From: Pollenia angustigena
Lineage: Eukaryota; Arthropoda; Insecta; Diptera; Polleniidae
DNA: 64,000 bases
Direction of reading: 5' to 3'
NCBI GenBank assembly: GCA_930367215.1
Contig: OV884059.1
Span: 76,231,393 to 76,295,392, forward strand
Part shown: piece after piece, positions 34,291-45,358 of the stretch
How the letters are laid out: every line of letters begins with the position of its first letter
How positions within the stretch are numbered: position 1 is the stretch's first letter
The notes under the pieces: model-generated
The model's database searches: none
What the model was told of the DNA's origin: nothing
The model's input: only the letters and a program-made list of their open reading frames with translations
Made by a program: the position numbers and the translations under genes

Positions 34291-36803
34291 ATTTAAAGTT
34301 CACAACCATTCTAGTATATTCAAGATCCATTGTAGTCGATACCAGAACTTTCTCTTCGAATTATTTAAAAAAAACTTTATTGCATCTAAATCGAAAGTCT
34401 ATCATCAGGCTTAAACAATTTTGCATTACAATTACTAGAAAGTTCCATACAGTGGAGTTCATAACAAATACTATAATTTACAAGATAACTTAACACTAAA
34501 ACTATAAATAATTCTAAGATAAATCTAATTTCGTAACAGTATAAAATATTGTGTGTAATTTGTGAGTAGCGAAGTTGATTTAGTGATGTCCGTCTGTCCG
34601 TGTGTATGTTGAAATGTGTTTACCGAATTATACTCCCTTTAATAGTGCTATTGAAATTCAGCCAAATCAGTCATTAAATCACTAAGCTATGAGCAAAAAA
34701 ACCACGACTGCATCGAATTTAAGCTATAAATCCATTTTTGTTGTTTTGTGTATCCTTTGTAAGTTTCTGTAAAGTTTCCAAGTTAGATAGATGCATCCCG
34801 GTTATCAATACACAACCTCTTTAAAAGTATTGGCGGGATTGGAGAAGTAGGCATGGCACATACCCTATTAAGACATTATAGATTTCTGTATATCTAGAGA
34901 ACGGCAACAGCAAAAATTTACAAATAAGGAACATGGATTTATGAATATCTTAAAAACGGTATTTATATTACTTTCTGTTCTTATCGCACCATTGTGAAGG
35001 GTTTACAAGATTCGTCATAGCTGAATAAAGCACTCTTTCTTGTTACTTATAAATCCGCCAAGACAGCTGAAATTAGTTGAAACCTTAAAAAAAACTTAAA
35101 AAGAACTATTGCTAAGCTTTTACTATAAAGGTTTAAAAACGTTATATTTTTTAAGAATAGTACTTGCATACTTCTTATGTACCATTTTTCAATAAAAAGT
35201 ACTTTTGTATTACCATTTACTGGAAAAAGCCATAAAATTTGTCCATGCGAAATTTCATATTATCATTAATAAATTATAACTTACGCAGCAGTATTTTGGA
35301 ATCCATTCACAGCTTGTACAGCCCAAATAGAAATAATCCTCAGCTACAACATTTCCGACCCAAGCAGCAATAGCATATTTCCAACTTTGGGGTAAAACTA
35401 GTTCGTTATCATAATGCGATTTAGTTTAAAAAAAAACTTAAATTGGCGGATTTGTGGTACAATTTTGTCGTTCGATAAGTTGATGGAGGGCTTATAAAGT
35501 TAAACCGTCTTCTTAATTTAAAATGTGTTTAACACAACAAATCTATAAATCAGTAAACATATAAACCACCTTTAAACGCAAGCAATTTGGCGTTTAAACT
35601 ACCAATACAGACCATAAGAATTTGACAACATTTGCGGAGCGCTGTCATATGTTATTTTTTTAACTACATTTAATACATGGGATACTGATTTACAGCTGTT
35701 GAGTTTAAGCTACATATAAATTTAAGTTTAGTTTTATAAACCAGCGTTTAAACATACACTGATTTATTAGCCATTAGAAGAGCCATGTCAACTTTTTCAA
35801 TTTAAAAAAAAAAATTTATATTTGATTATCAAACAAAAATCGCGATAAAAACGGGATTTAACAAAATCTCCTCAAGTTGGTACCATTTAGTTCAGCATTT
35901 ACCAAAGTTAAAGTTTTTGATTTTAAATTTCATTTTTTATATTTAAACTCGCAGTTGTTGTCGCTGTTATATTGTAAATTATGGCCTTTAATAAATTACA
36001 CTAATCACTTGGAAACTTCGAAACCAGGCAAACCAATGAACAACACACTATTTTTTTCTTTTACATTCTTATAGACATTTTGGCGCTTTAAGCAGCTGCT
36101 GTATTCACACTAGATTTTCCATATTTTAGCCGTTGATGATGGCTGCTACTGCTTTTAGTCTTTGCTTAAATAAAAAATTATTTAGTTTTGCTTTAGGCAA
36201 TTATCGTAAACATAAGCTTTAACACTTTATTTTTGCTTCTACATTTCTTTCCTCCTTCTCCCCTTTGGAAGCTCGTAACGCCTTTGAATCCTCCAAATAC
36301 GTTTTTTATACATAAAACTCCTACTTTTTCCACTGCCTTAAACGAGTTAAAGTCTTAGAGGAAACCATTACATTTCTTTATTTCTTCTTGCTTAAGAAAT
36401 AAAGTCAGAAAGCAAACGGCAATTGCTGAATTGACACAAACTGTAGAATCAAGTATAAATAATGAAATTGTGCCACGCGCATTAACTACATATTCGTTTT
36501 TTGACTTTAAGCCAGTTAACGGCTTTATTTTATGGTACTTGGCCTAGTCCTTATTCCAAACACACGCACACACACAAACATTTACTTGGATACATTTATA
36601 TGTATGTATGTTTGTGTGCTAAAAACATTAATTGTATAGTTGATTTAAATTTAGTTGCATTTACTACTCTTTCTATTATAATTTTTTAGAATTGTTATTG
36701 CCTTTGTTGGAAAAAATGTAAATTTTTTTATTTTTATATTTCCCGTTAATATTCTTCAAGCTTTCGAAATGCAAATTTTAACAAAACAAATAATAATGGC
36801 TAG
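34291..36803. other. Non-coding stretch with one possible small inverted-repeat element
   Basis: At about 35543-35768, AAATCAGTAAACATATAAACC faces a similar inverted end (AAACATACACTGATTTAT), suggesting a diverged miniature element. A fly-type GCATGGCACATACCC motif lies near 34851. CACACACAC/ATGTATGTATG simple sequence lies at 36560-36612. Positions 36796-36803 (ATGGCTAG) are the target duplication of the next element. Confidence 0.4.
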
Positions 36804-38183
36804 TAGAGTTGTCAACCGATTAAGAATAATTCGATTAATCGATCAAACAAAAACAAGCTCTTGTTCGAATAATTTTAAAATGCCGATTTTCGAATAACGA
36901 ATAAATCGATTAAATTATGTCGATTAATCGAACAATTTTTTTTTATTAAAACCTAAATTTATAATAAAAGACATAAGAAATAATAGCTTAGAATTTGATT
37001 TATGCTCATTAGGGTGTCCCAAAATTTTGAAAAGCTTATAAGGTAAAGTATTTTTGGTTTTTTTTTTAAGAATTTTCGGAATAGGTTTAGAGGTCGCGCA
37101 AATGGAGTTTTCATAAAAAAAACGGAGTTTTCGTCCTTTTTTTAACTTTACTCATAACTTGGTTAATACCGCGAGTTTCTTCACTGCTGAGGAAACAGTT
37201 TTAAAGAAAAATATCCAAGCTTTATTCCTGCGTGAAAAAATTATAAGTTTTGGTGATGAGTTTTCTCATTTAGATACCCTTAATTACAATTTTTCGTAAT
37301 TTTTTAAAAAAATTTTGTAATAACGCTTTACAACTTCTTAAGTTTAAATAAAAACGAAAAAAACTAATGATGCAGTTTGAAAGACAAATTAATTCTTATT
37401 ATTATCAATAAACAATTTTTAAATTTGTTCTTACCGTTCCTGAGTTATACCCGTTTTTTTCTTTATACCCAGTATTTGTTATTATAAGCTGTTTGCCAGT
37501 TCACCAATCTTACCCAATCAACAAAAAAAAAACTTTTCTTTTGCTCTGTGAAAAATCATTTATTGCGGTTCTTGCGATGTAGTTATATACCTTGCAATAA
37601 ATTCTGGTAATCAGTTTCAGAAGTTGTGACATTAATATAAGTATTAGCTAAAGCCACACCTCGTTCTGCCACATCATTTACTACTTGTAATTGTTGAACT
37701 TTTTTCTTTGCCTCTTGAAATGACTTGTTGGCTTTCCAATTCTGTGGATCTATTTTTACAAAAATTGATTGAAATATTGCAAGCTTCAAAAAAAGTTAGA
37801 CTGGCTTTTGAAATGAAATGATGAATTTGTTTATTTCTAAAGTTTTCTTCTGTTAAAGTTACATTTGCTACTTCGTAATCGCTGCATGGAGTATCTGCAA
37901 TTTTTTTTTTTCATTAAGTGCTACGTTTTGGTGTCGATACGTTCATCAAAAAACGCTGGGGCAGCCAATATCGGAGTAAAGTACCACTGATGACCATCCA
38001 ATTCCTTTAATAGGCTCAGATCATTGAGAGGAGCGTATCGAGGGCACTGGCAGAGGCACCAGTATTTGATATTTATTCTTAAAATAAAGGAACTAAATTC
38101 AAGCAGGGCATCAACTGTTGATTTGTCTATATAAGAATGCAACTGGTTTCGGAAAATGCATATTTTCAAAGAATAGATAATTT

Positions 38184-39114
38184 GGCGGGGTGCAATAACG
38201 CCTTAAGAAATGAGGCCTTTAAGGCTTTATTTCACTTTCAATTGAGAAATAAGACCTTTTTTGCGAAAAAGGCTTTACTGCTCAATTGAAAGTGAAATAA
38301 AGCCCTTATTGGAATTTAGCCAATGGTGCAATAAAGCCTTTATTTTATATTTTTTGATTCTTTTGTGACACTGTTCAATTTATCGATTTTTGTTGTTGTT
38401 GGTAGCAGCATTTCGACCGATTAGTAGTTCCAATATCTTTAAACAACTCCTAATAATACATATTGCTCATAATGAACATGTAGGTATATATTTCCGGTGG
38501 GATGTCATAATGTCCATGAACATTGTGACACACGAATAGTGACATAATGTCCATGGACTTTATGCACTACGTAGGAAAAAGCCACCTAAATCTTCAGTTA
38601 ATACAGTTTTTCTGCGTGGCGGTCTTCGGCCGCTCTTAGGGGTTTTCTCCTCCATGGGACGCGGCAGGTGGCTTCGCTGAATACAGTTTTCCTACGCGCG
38701 ACTCATTATGAACCGTAGTGTGACGCGCGCAGGGAATCTTTATTCAGCGAAGCCACCTGCCGCGTCCCATGGAGGAGAAAACCCCTAAGAGCGGCCGCAG
38801 GCCGCCACGCAGAAAAACTTTATAAAGCAAAGATTTTCAATATTGTTGCAGTTAAATTAACATTTGTTTTTTTTAATTATTAATGTTCTATTATTTTTTG
38901 TTAATATGAAATTTTTTATAATTGTTCAATAAAATATAATAAGAAATTTTATTGCTTCATTTAAAAGGCAATTTAAGTGTAATAACCCCTTTACGACTTT
39001 ATTTCACTTTCAAAGTGCAATAAAACCTTTTTGGAAATAAAGGCCTTATTTCACTTTCCATTGAGAAATAAAGCCTTAAAGGCCTTATTTCTTAAGGCGT
39101 TATTGCACCCCGCC
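38184..39114. mobile_element. Foldback element with 9-bp target duplication (F1)
   Basis: The termini GGCGGGGTGCAATAACGCCT are perfect inverted repeats, and the arms match for roughly 90 bp with repeated AAGGCCTTATTTC and TTTCACTTTCAATTGAG words. A perfect 9-bp duplication AGATAATTT flanks them (38175-38183 and 39115-39123). Nine-base duplications with long terminal repeats are typical of Mutator-like (MULE) elements. No transposase is present. The core carries an inverted pair of GC-rich ~77-bp modules that also occur in the element at 47179-48348. Confidence 0.8.
38606..38818. repeat. Inverted pair of GC-rich modules in F1
   Basis: The modules lie at 38606-38682 (reverse) and 38740-38818 (forward). 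In forward reading each has AGCGAAGCC, CCATGGAGGAGAAAACCCC and then a hairpin (GCGGCC-GCA-GGCCGC in the right copy, altered to TTC/GGTC in the left), ending CACGCAGAAAAAC. They are far richer in GC than their surroundings. The same order of motifs repeats at 47646-48045. Confidence 0.85.
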
Positions 39115-39747
39115 AGATAATTTTCATTATCCAGCGAGCCCGATTGATAGCTCCTGGAGCACACATAAAATAGAAAGTAAAAATGACAGCGTGTAACGGT
39201 TTAGATCAATAAATGTCAGAAGTTAATGACAGTTAAAACGTAACTATAAAAATTAATGGAAATATACAATAATTATAACGAAAAAAGTATCACCATTTTT
39301 AAGGTACAAACTATAACAATAGTGTAACTAGGACAAAATTCCCTTTTTTGTTTTCCTTTATTGTTTTCAAAAATACTGGAACCTATAAGCTTTCAAATTA
39401 TGCTTAAGCCTCTGACAAAAAAAAATTTTGGGACACCCTAATGCTCATACCTTTTTAGCGATTTTTATAAAAAACGTAGGAAAGGTAAAAAATATTGTAG
39501 ATATTAAAGTCCTGATTGTAATTTCCAATGTTTAGTAAGCAAAACCCGTGTTGAGTATTCATAGTATTTCAAAAATGTATTTTATGCTCTTATTGAACAA
39601 ATCTTTGACCAACAATTTTTAAGAAATGGGATCTTTCACTCTCGTGTGAAAAACTTAGAAATAAAAAAAGCTAAAAAATACAGAGCTGTTATTGTATTAT
39701 ACATATATATTTTGTAAATTATATATGGCTTTGCCATTTGCGTAATG

Positions 39748-40674
39748 CTATGTTCACACTTGAGTTTTTTAACGCGTTTGAGCAAAATGTTGATTAAGTT
39801 AATCAGAGCCGCTCATTTTACATTTGAGATGATAAAGATGACAGTTGATTAAAAAAAAAACACAACAAACAAATTTATATTTCTTTAAAGTTTTAAAGAT
39901 GTGTAGTGCATTTAGTATGAACACACCTAATGCAAACAGAAATACAAACAGAAATGCAAGCAAGCAAAATTGCAAGCAATGAAAAAAAATTATAAAAATA
40001 AACAAAGAAAAATATTGACCTAAAATTTATTATGCAATTGCAAGTGACTGGTGTTTATTGAAATGGGTCACAAGAATTTCATTTGGAAAAATGATAGTAG
40101 TAATGAATTTTGAATATTGAAAAGATTAACAAAAATAAATTAATATGATAATCATTAAACATAGAATAAGAAATAGTATATAAGCTGAAGAAAATTGTAA
40201 AAAAAGTTAGAAATAATTCTGACTTCAAAGTTGTTTTATTTTTCTAAAACTTCGGCAATTAACTTTGCCATACAAATAGAGCCGTCTGCTACTCTAAGGC
40301 TCTCTAATAAAACAAGAGTAATATAGGGTAAAACCGTTAGTTAAAAGTTATTACACATGGATACAAATACTTTTACAGAGTTATCAGAAGATTATTTTAA
40401 ACATATTACAATTATGAAAATTTATGAATTATTAAAGGAAAAATAAAAACATTAAAAAGAGATCGTGGTCAGTTGTACACGTGAGGGGTACGTACATACA
40501 TGGTGACCGATTGATTCGATGTGATTAATGAAGTGATTTAGTTGTAATCATGTCAATTTGAAGTGATTAACAAAGCACTTCAATATATGTTTAATCATCT
40601 CGATTTTGATATGATAAGAACTTAATCACGTTCGAGTTGCTTAGACGTGTTTAAGAACCCAAGTGTGAACATAG
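39748..40674. mobile_element. Inverted-repeat element (CTATGTTCACACTTG ends)
   Basis: CTATGTTCACACTTGAGTTT on the left faces CTATGTTCACACTTGGGTTC inverted on the right. The arms continue for about 40 bp with ACGCGTTTGAGCAA versus ACACGTCTAAGCAA. Subterminal GATTAATCA-type motifs repeat. There is no coding frame and no convincing target duplication. It lies inside the hAT at 36804-41119. Confidence 0.7.
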
Positions 40675-41564
40675 TATAAGTGATACAATATTACCATTGA
40701 AAACGATGTAGTATAAAATAATCCAACGACATCAAAAAATGCCGAACTTGTTCCAATGGAAAAATAAATTAAGACAGACAGCGGTTGTTATATAGAAGAA
40801 ATGGTACGCAGAAGTTTTGCTGAAAAGGGGTCTGCAACCCCTTTATGGAGTTAAAATGAAAAGTTGTACGCATCAAAAATATAAAAAGTCATAGTGGATT
40901 TGAGAAAAAACAGAAGAAAATGGAAGATTTTCCATAGTTGTAAACGGACGGATGTATCTTATTTAAAAAATGTAATTTTTTAAAAAAAAAAATTTTTTTA
41001 TTCGTTATTCTCATCGATTAATTGAATAATTTTTCAGATTTAATCGTTTGATCGAACAAACAAAAACAATTATTTGAATTATTCGAACAAAGCTGAAAGG
41101 CGAATAATTGAGAACTCTAATGGCTAGATTAAGCGTTAAACATTTTTTCTTTTTTTTTTTCTTTTTTTGTTTTATTTAAACTCAAGTAGTTTTATGAAAA
41201 AGCCATAAACTACAAAATTTCTTTGGCATTAGGAGTTTAATGACTTTTTCTTCTTTGAATTCGAATTTTTATGCTTTTGAAGTAATTTCTTTTTAAGTGA
41301 TTTTAGTTTTTGGTAACGAATTCAACTGCAGTAAAATTTAATGTGTTACTGAGTCAGTGTTGCCAGAAGTAAGGAAAATTTCTACATGTAAATTTTTTGA
41401 ATTCATTTAATTGTAGGAACTTTCTCAATAATTAATTTTTATACCAGAAAAATGCTGAAAAAAATTAGAAGTTATTGGAATTTACCAAAATTAAAACTTC
41501 TCATTTTATATCTGTCTTGTAAAAATTAAATTTTTCGAAATATTTTTAAATTGTTCATTAAACA

Positions 41565-42662
41565 AGTTAGAGTGCTATATTCGGCTGTGCCAAATCTTTG
41601 ATACCCTCCACCAACAGTTCGAATGTTTAAGGAGTTATATCTGTATGATGTTATTATTATCTTAAACTGTGACGATTTGTTATTAATTATGGTTTTAGGC
41701 GACTAAACTGTTTTCCGGTAGTAGGGTTTATATGGGGCCTAGGGTAAATTATGGGCCGATCGTCACGAAATTTCACAACGTCATTTCTAGTCCTTTAAAA
41801 CTGTGACGTACCAATTTCTGTTATGATAGCATTATTAATTATGGGTTTAGGTGTACTAAACTGTTTTCCGGGAGTAGGGTTTCTATGGGGCCTAAGGTAA
41901 ATTATGGACCGATCGTCACGAAATTTCACAGTATCATTTATGGTCCTATAAAACTGTGACGAGCCAAAATTTGTTATGATTGCATTATTTTTCACGGTTT
42001 TAGCCGTACTAAACTGTTTTCCGGTAGTAGGGTTTATATGGGGCCTAAGGTAAATTATGGACCGATCGTCACGAAATTTCATAGTGTTATTTCTAGTCCT
42101 AAAAAACTGTGACATACCCAATTTTGTTACGCTAGAGTTATTTTTTACTGTTTTAGGCGTACTTAACTCTTTTTCGGGAGTAGTGTTTATATGGGGCTTA
42201 GGGTAAATTATGGACGGATCTTCACGAAATTTAACAGCGTGATTTCCAGTCAAATAAAACAAATTTTTCCAAAATCTTATCTCATTCCGTGCCTTGGTCC
42301 AGCATTTATGTTTTTTCTTGTAACAAAATTATCAATTTTTTTAGGTGGTGGTTCCACATTTTGATTCATAGCTCTGGTCCTACTGAGCTGATTTTATTGG
42401 ATTTCAATCCCAAACTGCTTAGGATAACTACAAGCAATTTGGCACCAAGTTTGTTCATTTGTTTTGAGTTGTTCGAAAGTGAGCGTGTTTTCAACAGAAG
42501 GACAGACGGACAGACAGACGGACATGGCTAAATCGACTTAGAATTACTCAAGGACCCAGAATATATATACTTTATGGGGTCTGAGATGAACAATAAAAAA
42601 GTTTCACTCGGAATGACAAACTTAATATACCCTCTTCACAACTAATTGTGGTGGAGGGTATA
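41565..42662 (+). repeat. Repeat element with TATACCCTCCACCA ends
   Basis: TTTGATACCCTCCACCA on the left faces TGGTGGAGGGTATAAAA on the right. A CAGACGGACATGGCTAAATC stretch and AGAATATATATACTTTATGG, common phrases of fly interspersed repeats, lie at about 42515-42580. A related, more degenerate copy lies at 63340-63930. The class is not assigned. Confidence 0.65.
41665..42260 (+). repeat. Tandem array of 153-bp units
   Basis: Nearly four units have exact 153-bp spacing (CTGTTTTCCGG-type block at 41708, 41861, 42014 and 42167). Each has TAGGGTTTATATGGGGCCTA and ACCGATCGTCACGAAATTTC. Because 153 is a multiple of three, an antisense frame stays open for 155 codons (41795-42262). That frame is a by-product and not a gene. 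Confidence 0.9.
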
Positions 42663-42816
42663 AAAAAAGTTTGAAAATTAAGTTTGGTAATTATATTGGA
42701 TTTTTTGAAAATTTTTGAAATTTTTTTAGAACTTTATCGATAAAAATTTACTTAAATTGTTAGAGAAAGTTTGAAATGGCGTGTACTAAAAGACCTGAAA
42801 AAATCTGGCAACACTG

Positions 42817-44079
42817 TAGTGCAGTCATTAAATAATTTTCCACTTTTTGCTTTAGCTCACTAATAAAAGCTTTAAAAAGATTGATAAATGTTTGGAAATG
42901 TTATTCGAAAAATTCGTAAGTGAAAGTAAGGAATAGCTTAATTAAAGGAAATTTAATAGGAATTCATAGTAACCTGTCACATTTTAATTTAATACTTCCT
43001 TGAAGAAGTTTCTTTTATTGTCTTTACTGTTAGTGGTTCGTTTATCCTTGTTATATGGATAGGGATACCTCATTTTTTTTATCAGATAGTTTAGAAAATT
43101 AACAACAGTTGTCCCGAACGAATTGTTTTTAAGAGCATAGCTCTTTTTATTTGTTTTCTAAACGTTTTAGAAAGAAAAGCCCTGAAGAAAGTTCATGTTA
43201 CTCTTCTGAAAAAGCATTTGTAGAGATTCGTTTCTATCAGTGGCAGACATATTTTCCATTTCTAGTCACGTGTGCTTAGCAAACAAATTTCAGATTGGTT
43301 AACGCCAACACATGTACGATCAGAGTGGTCAAAACTTTTAACACCTTTAAATTGCATCTTTAAAAAAAGTCCCAATTGCAAAAACTGTGTTAATATTATT
43401 TTTCTAAGTAGATTAGCTTTTTTCCTACTTTAGGTTCTGTAAGTACCTCTTTAACTAGTGAAAGCGTTCAATTATTAAAAGTACCATGCGTCTGTTTTTT
43501 TCGAAGCATAAATATTCTAAGATATTTGAAGGTACTTGTAACCAATAGGAATATACTTACTTCTTTGATTCAGATTCCATCAAAAATATCTATAATTTCA
43601 ATATCAATTTTATGGCTTGTTTGAAATATTAAAAATTTTTCGCGTATTTCCGCTATTTTTGCAATTTTTTTATTTTCCGACATTTTGTTTATTTTACCCA
43701 TTAAGCGATTTAAAATAAATTTCAGGGTTTCATTTAGATTTCACGATTTTTAATAAATATTAGACTTTGCTATCACGCTGCAGTTAGCAAATTAGCGATT
43801 CGACTTCGAATACACAAAAACATGCGAATTTGAGAACACCAATTAATGAATTATGCGGATTGAAAAAAATTGTCATTTTCAATTTGAGTCGAAACCTGGA
43901 ATATACCTGATCAATTCTTATATCCCCCAATTTCCCCTCAAAAATCTTCCACCAAATGAAAAACAACCTCATAAATCCCATGGGAGACCCCGTAGTTACT
44001 GTCTCTATTAACAATTACAAAAACATACACTTTTATCGACCTGCTGTTGCTTTATTCTTATTTCTTCAGTTTAATTCAA
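42817..44079. other. Non-coding stretch, nothing recognised
   Basis: No protein-like frame or terminal repeats can be supported. Confidence 0.4.
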
Positions 44080-44560
44080 AAAGTACCACATGTAGAACGG
44101 AAAACTAAAGAAAGAAATTTAACTTCCCGTAATTCCCCATCTTGATACTTTTATTTTCCCATTGAATTCTCAAAAATTTTAATATTATAATGGATTTATT
44201 TTCTACCATTTTTGTTGTAAAACCTACCAGTTGTTTTGACAATGTTGCATATTATGCAAACTGTTTTTTCAAGTTTTTGTGGACATTTGGTTTGAATACA
44301 TCAAAATCAATGAAAAAGTTGATTTTTAATTTTTGGTTAGCTAGGGCCTTTTGCGTTTCAGATAACAATATGTCAATGAATGAAGCAAAATATTTTCCAC
44401 AACAATTACTTTACTTTCGAAGTTCAAAAAAGTATCAAACTTATAAGCGTATTCTTTAGAAGATAGATGGGGTGACAACAAAGTTTCACCTGTTTTCTCC
44501 GTAAAAGGGACGATTTTTAAAAAAGTACTACGTACCTGCTCGCTTATTTTTTTTAAAGAA
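44080..44560 (+). repeat. Dispersed repeat family A, copy 4
   Basis: It carries AAAAGTACCACATGTAGAAC, GAAATTTAACTTCCCGTAATTCCCC and AGATAGATGGGGTGACAACAAAG, as in the copy at 10925-11760, followed by AAAAAGTACTACGTACCTGCTC. It is diverged. Confidence 0.6.
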
Positions 44561-45358
44561 CAACGATAACTTCGGTAAACACTTTTTAATATTATTTGGG
44601 TGTACGGGGATTTTTTAAATTTATTTACATCCCTAACATTTATCGTATTCTTTTTATCAAAAAATTTCTAAAAATTCTCGATAATAAATGAAAAATTGAA
44701 TGATCTTCTCTTAAGGGCCAAACACACTTGCCAAATGCTTGGCCAGCAGTCGAATTCACTCGTGTACGTGTGCGTAATACTCGCCTTCATATCTAAATTT
44801 TTTGATTTTCCATCCAGCATCGTCGGTGTGACACATACAAACACATTTTCACTTATACTACCATAATGCTAGATGAATATTTTGATCAGTCTATTTAGGC
44901 CATTAATGGAAAAATAGCGATAAATAAGTTACTTTTATTTCGTCAATTGATATTCTTAATTCTACATCGTTGTAGCGATTTCTCGCCAAACGTGGCGATT
45001 TTGAAACGTGTTTGCCGATGGGATTTTCCATTTGGCGACTGGCGATTTGTATGGCGATTTCTGATATAGCAAGCGATTAACTTGGCTATTTTTACCATTT
45101 ATATTATTTCGGCGATTTTGTTTAACAGCTTGTCATTTTTTGTTATCATTACTAACACAAAAGAACTTGTAACTTTTTTTCACATGAGTTTTGTTTTGTT
45201 ATCATATTAAGTGAATTTTATAATTCAGTCACTATTTAATTCAAATATGTAGTATGTATGCAGGTCAAAACTCCAGTAATGAAATCGATGAGGCTGAAGT
45301 GTACGATCTTATAGACTTGTGTACTTAATTAAAGCTTTGCAACTGAATACATATATAT
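44561..45358. other. Non-coding stretch with repeated TGGCGATTT words
   Basis: Positions 44985-45125 repeat TGGCGATTT and CGCCAAA words that also occur at 48446-48485, next to a hAT-like end (TCTGACAACCCTG, 48498-48510). These may be parts of one older element interrupted by the two elements between them, but I could not find its left terminus. Confidence 0.35.

Larger units (their letters stand above)
37583..39165 (-). pseudogene. Transposase-like relic split by a foldback insertion
   Basis: Reading the minus strand, CAPGAINRARWIMKI lies to the right of the foldback. The frame resumes to its left with SLKICIFRNQLHSYIDKST, then YAPLNDLSLLKELDGHQWYF and PAFFDERIDT. After a frame break come KIDPQNWKANKSFQEAKKKV, then QVVNDVAERGVALANTY near the C-terminus. 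These match, from memory, a large family of uncharacterised insect proteins ending in an NDTAERGV-type motif, which I take to be transposon-encoded. The foldback and one 9-bp duplication interrupt the frame between MKII and YSLK. Internal deletions and shifts also make it non-functional. Confidence 0.65.
37010..39440 (-). mobile_element. hAT-like element with transposase relic
   Basis: The termini TAGGGTGTCCCAAAATTTTG and its inverted match are flanked by a perfect 8-bp duplication ATGCTCAT (37002-37009 and 39441-39448). It lies wholly inside the hAT at 36804-41119. It carries a decayed transposase-like gene on the minus strand and is itself interrupted by a foldback element at 38184-39114. 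Classification as hAT-like rests on the 8-bp duplication and the terminal form. Confidence 0.85.
36804..41119. mobile_element. hAT element with nested insertions
   Basis: The left end TAGAGTTGTCAACCG and the reverse complement of the right end TAGAGTTCTCAATTATTCG form short inverted repeats. A perfect 8-bp duplication ATGGCTAG flanks them (36796-36803 and 41120-41127), as expected for hAT. Subterminal ATTCGATTAATCGA motifs repeat at both ends. Inside are a second hAT-like element (37010-39440) and a separate inverted-repeat element (39748-40674). Removing them leaves under 1 kb of its own sequence, so this is a non-autonomous copy. Confidence 0.85.
41355..42816. mobile_element. hAT-type non-autonomous element
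   Basis: A perfect 13-bp inverted repeat CAGTGTTGCCAGA bounds it. The flanks TACTGAGT and TAGTGCAG are at best a diverged 8-bp duplication. The terminus resembles that of the CAGTGTTGCCAA hAT family in this window, though the interior differs. Most of the inside is a second repeat element (41565-42662). Confidence 0.65.

Noticed and set aside
41795..42262. 155-residue minus-strand protein with three repeats
   Set aside because: It is forced open by a 153-bp tandem repeat whose length is a multiple of three.
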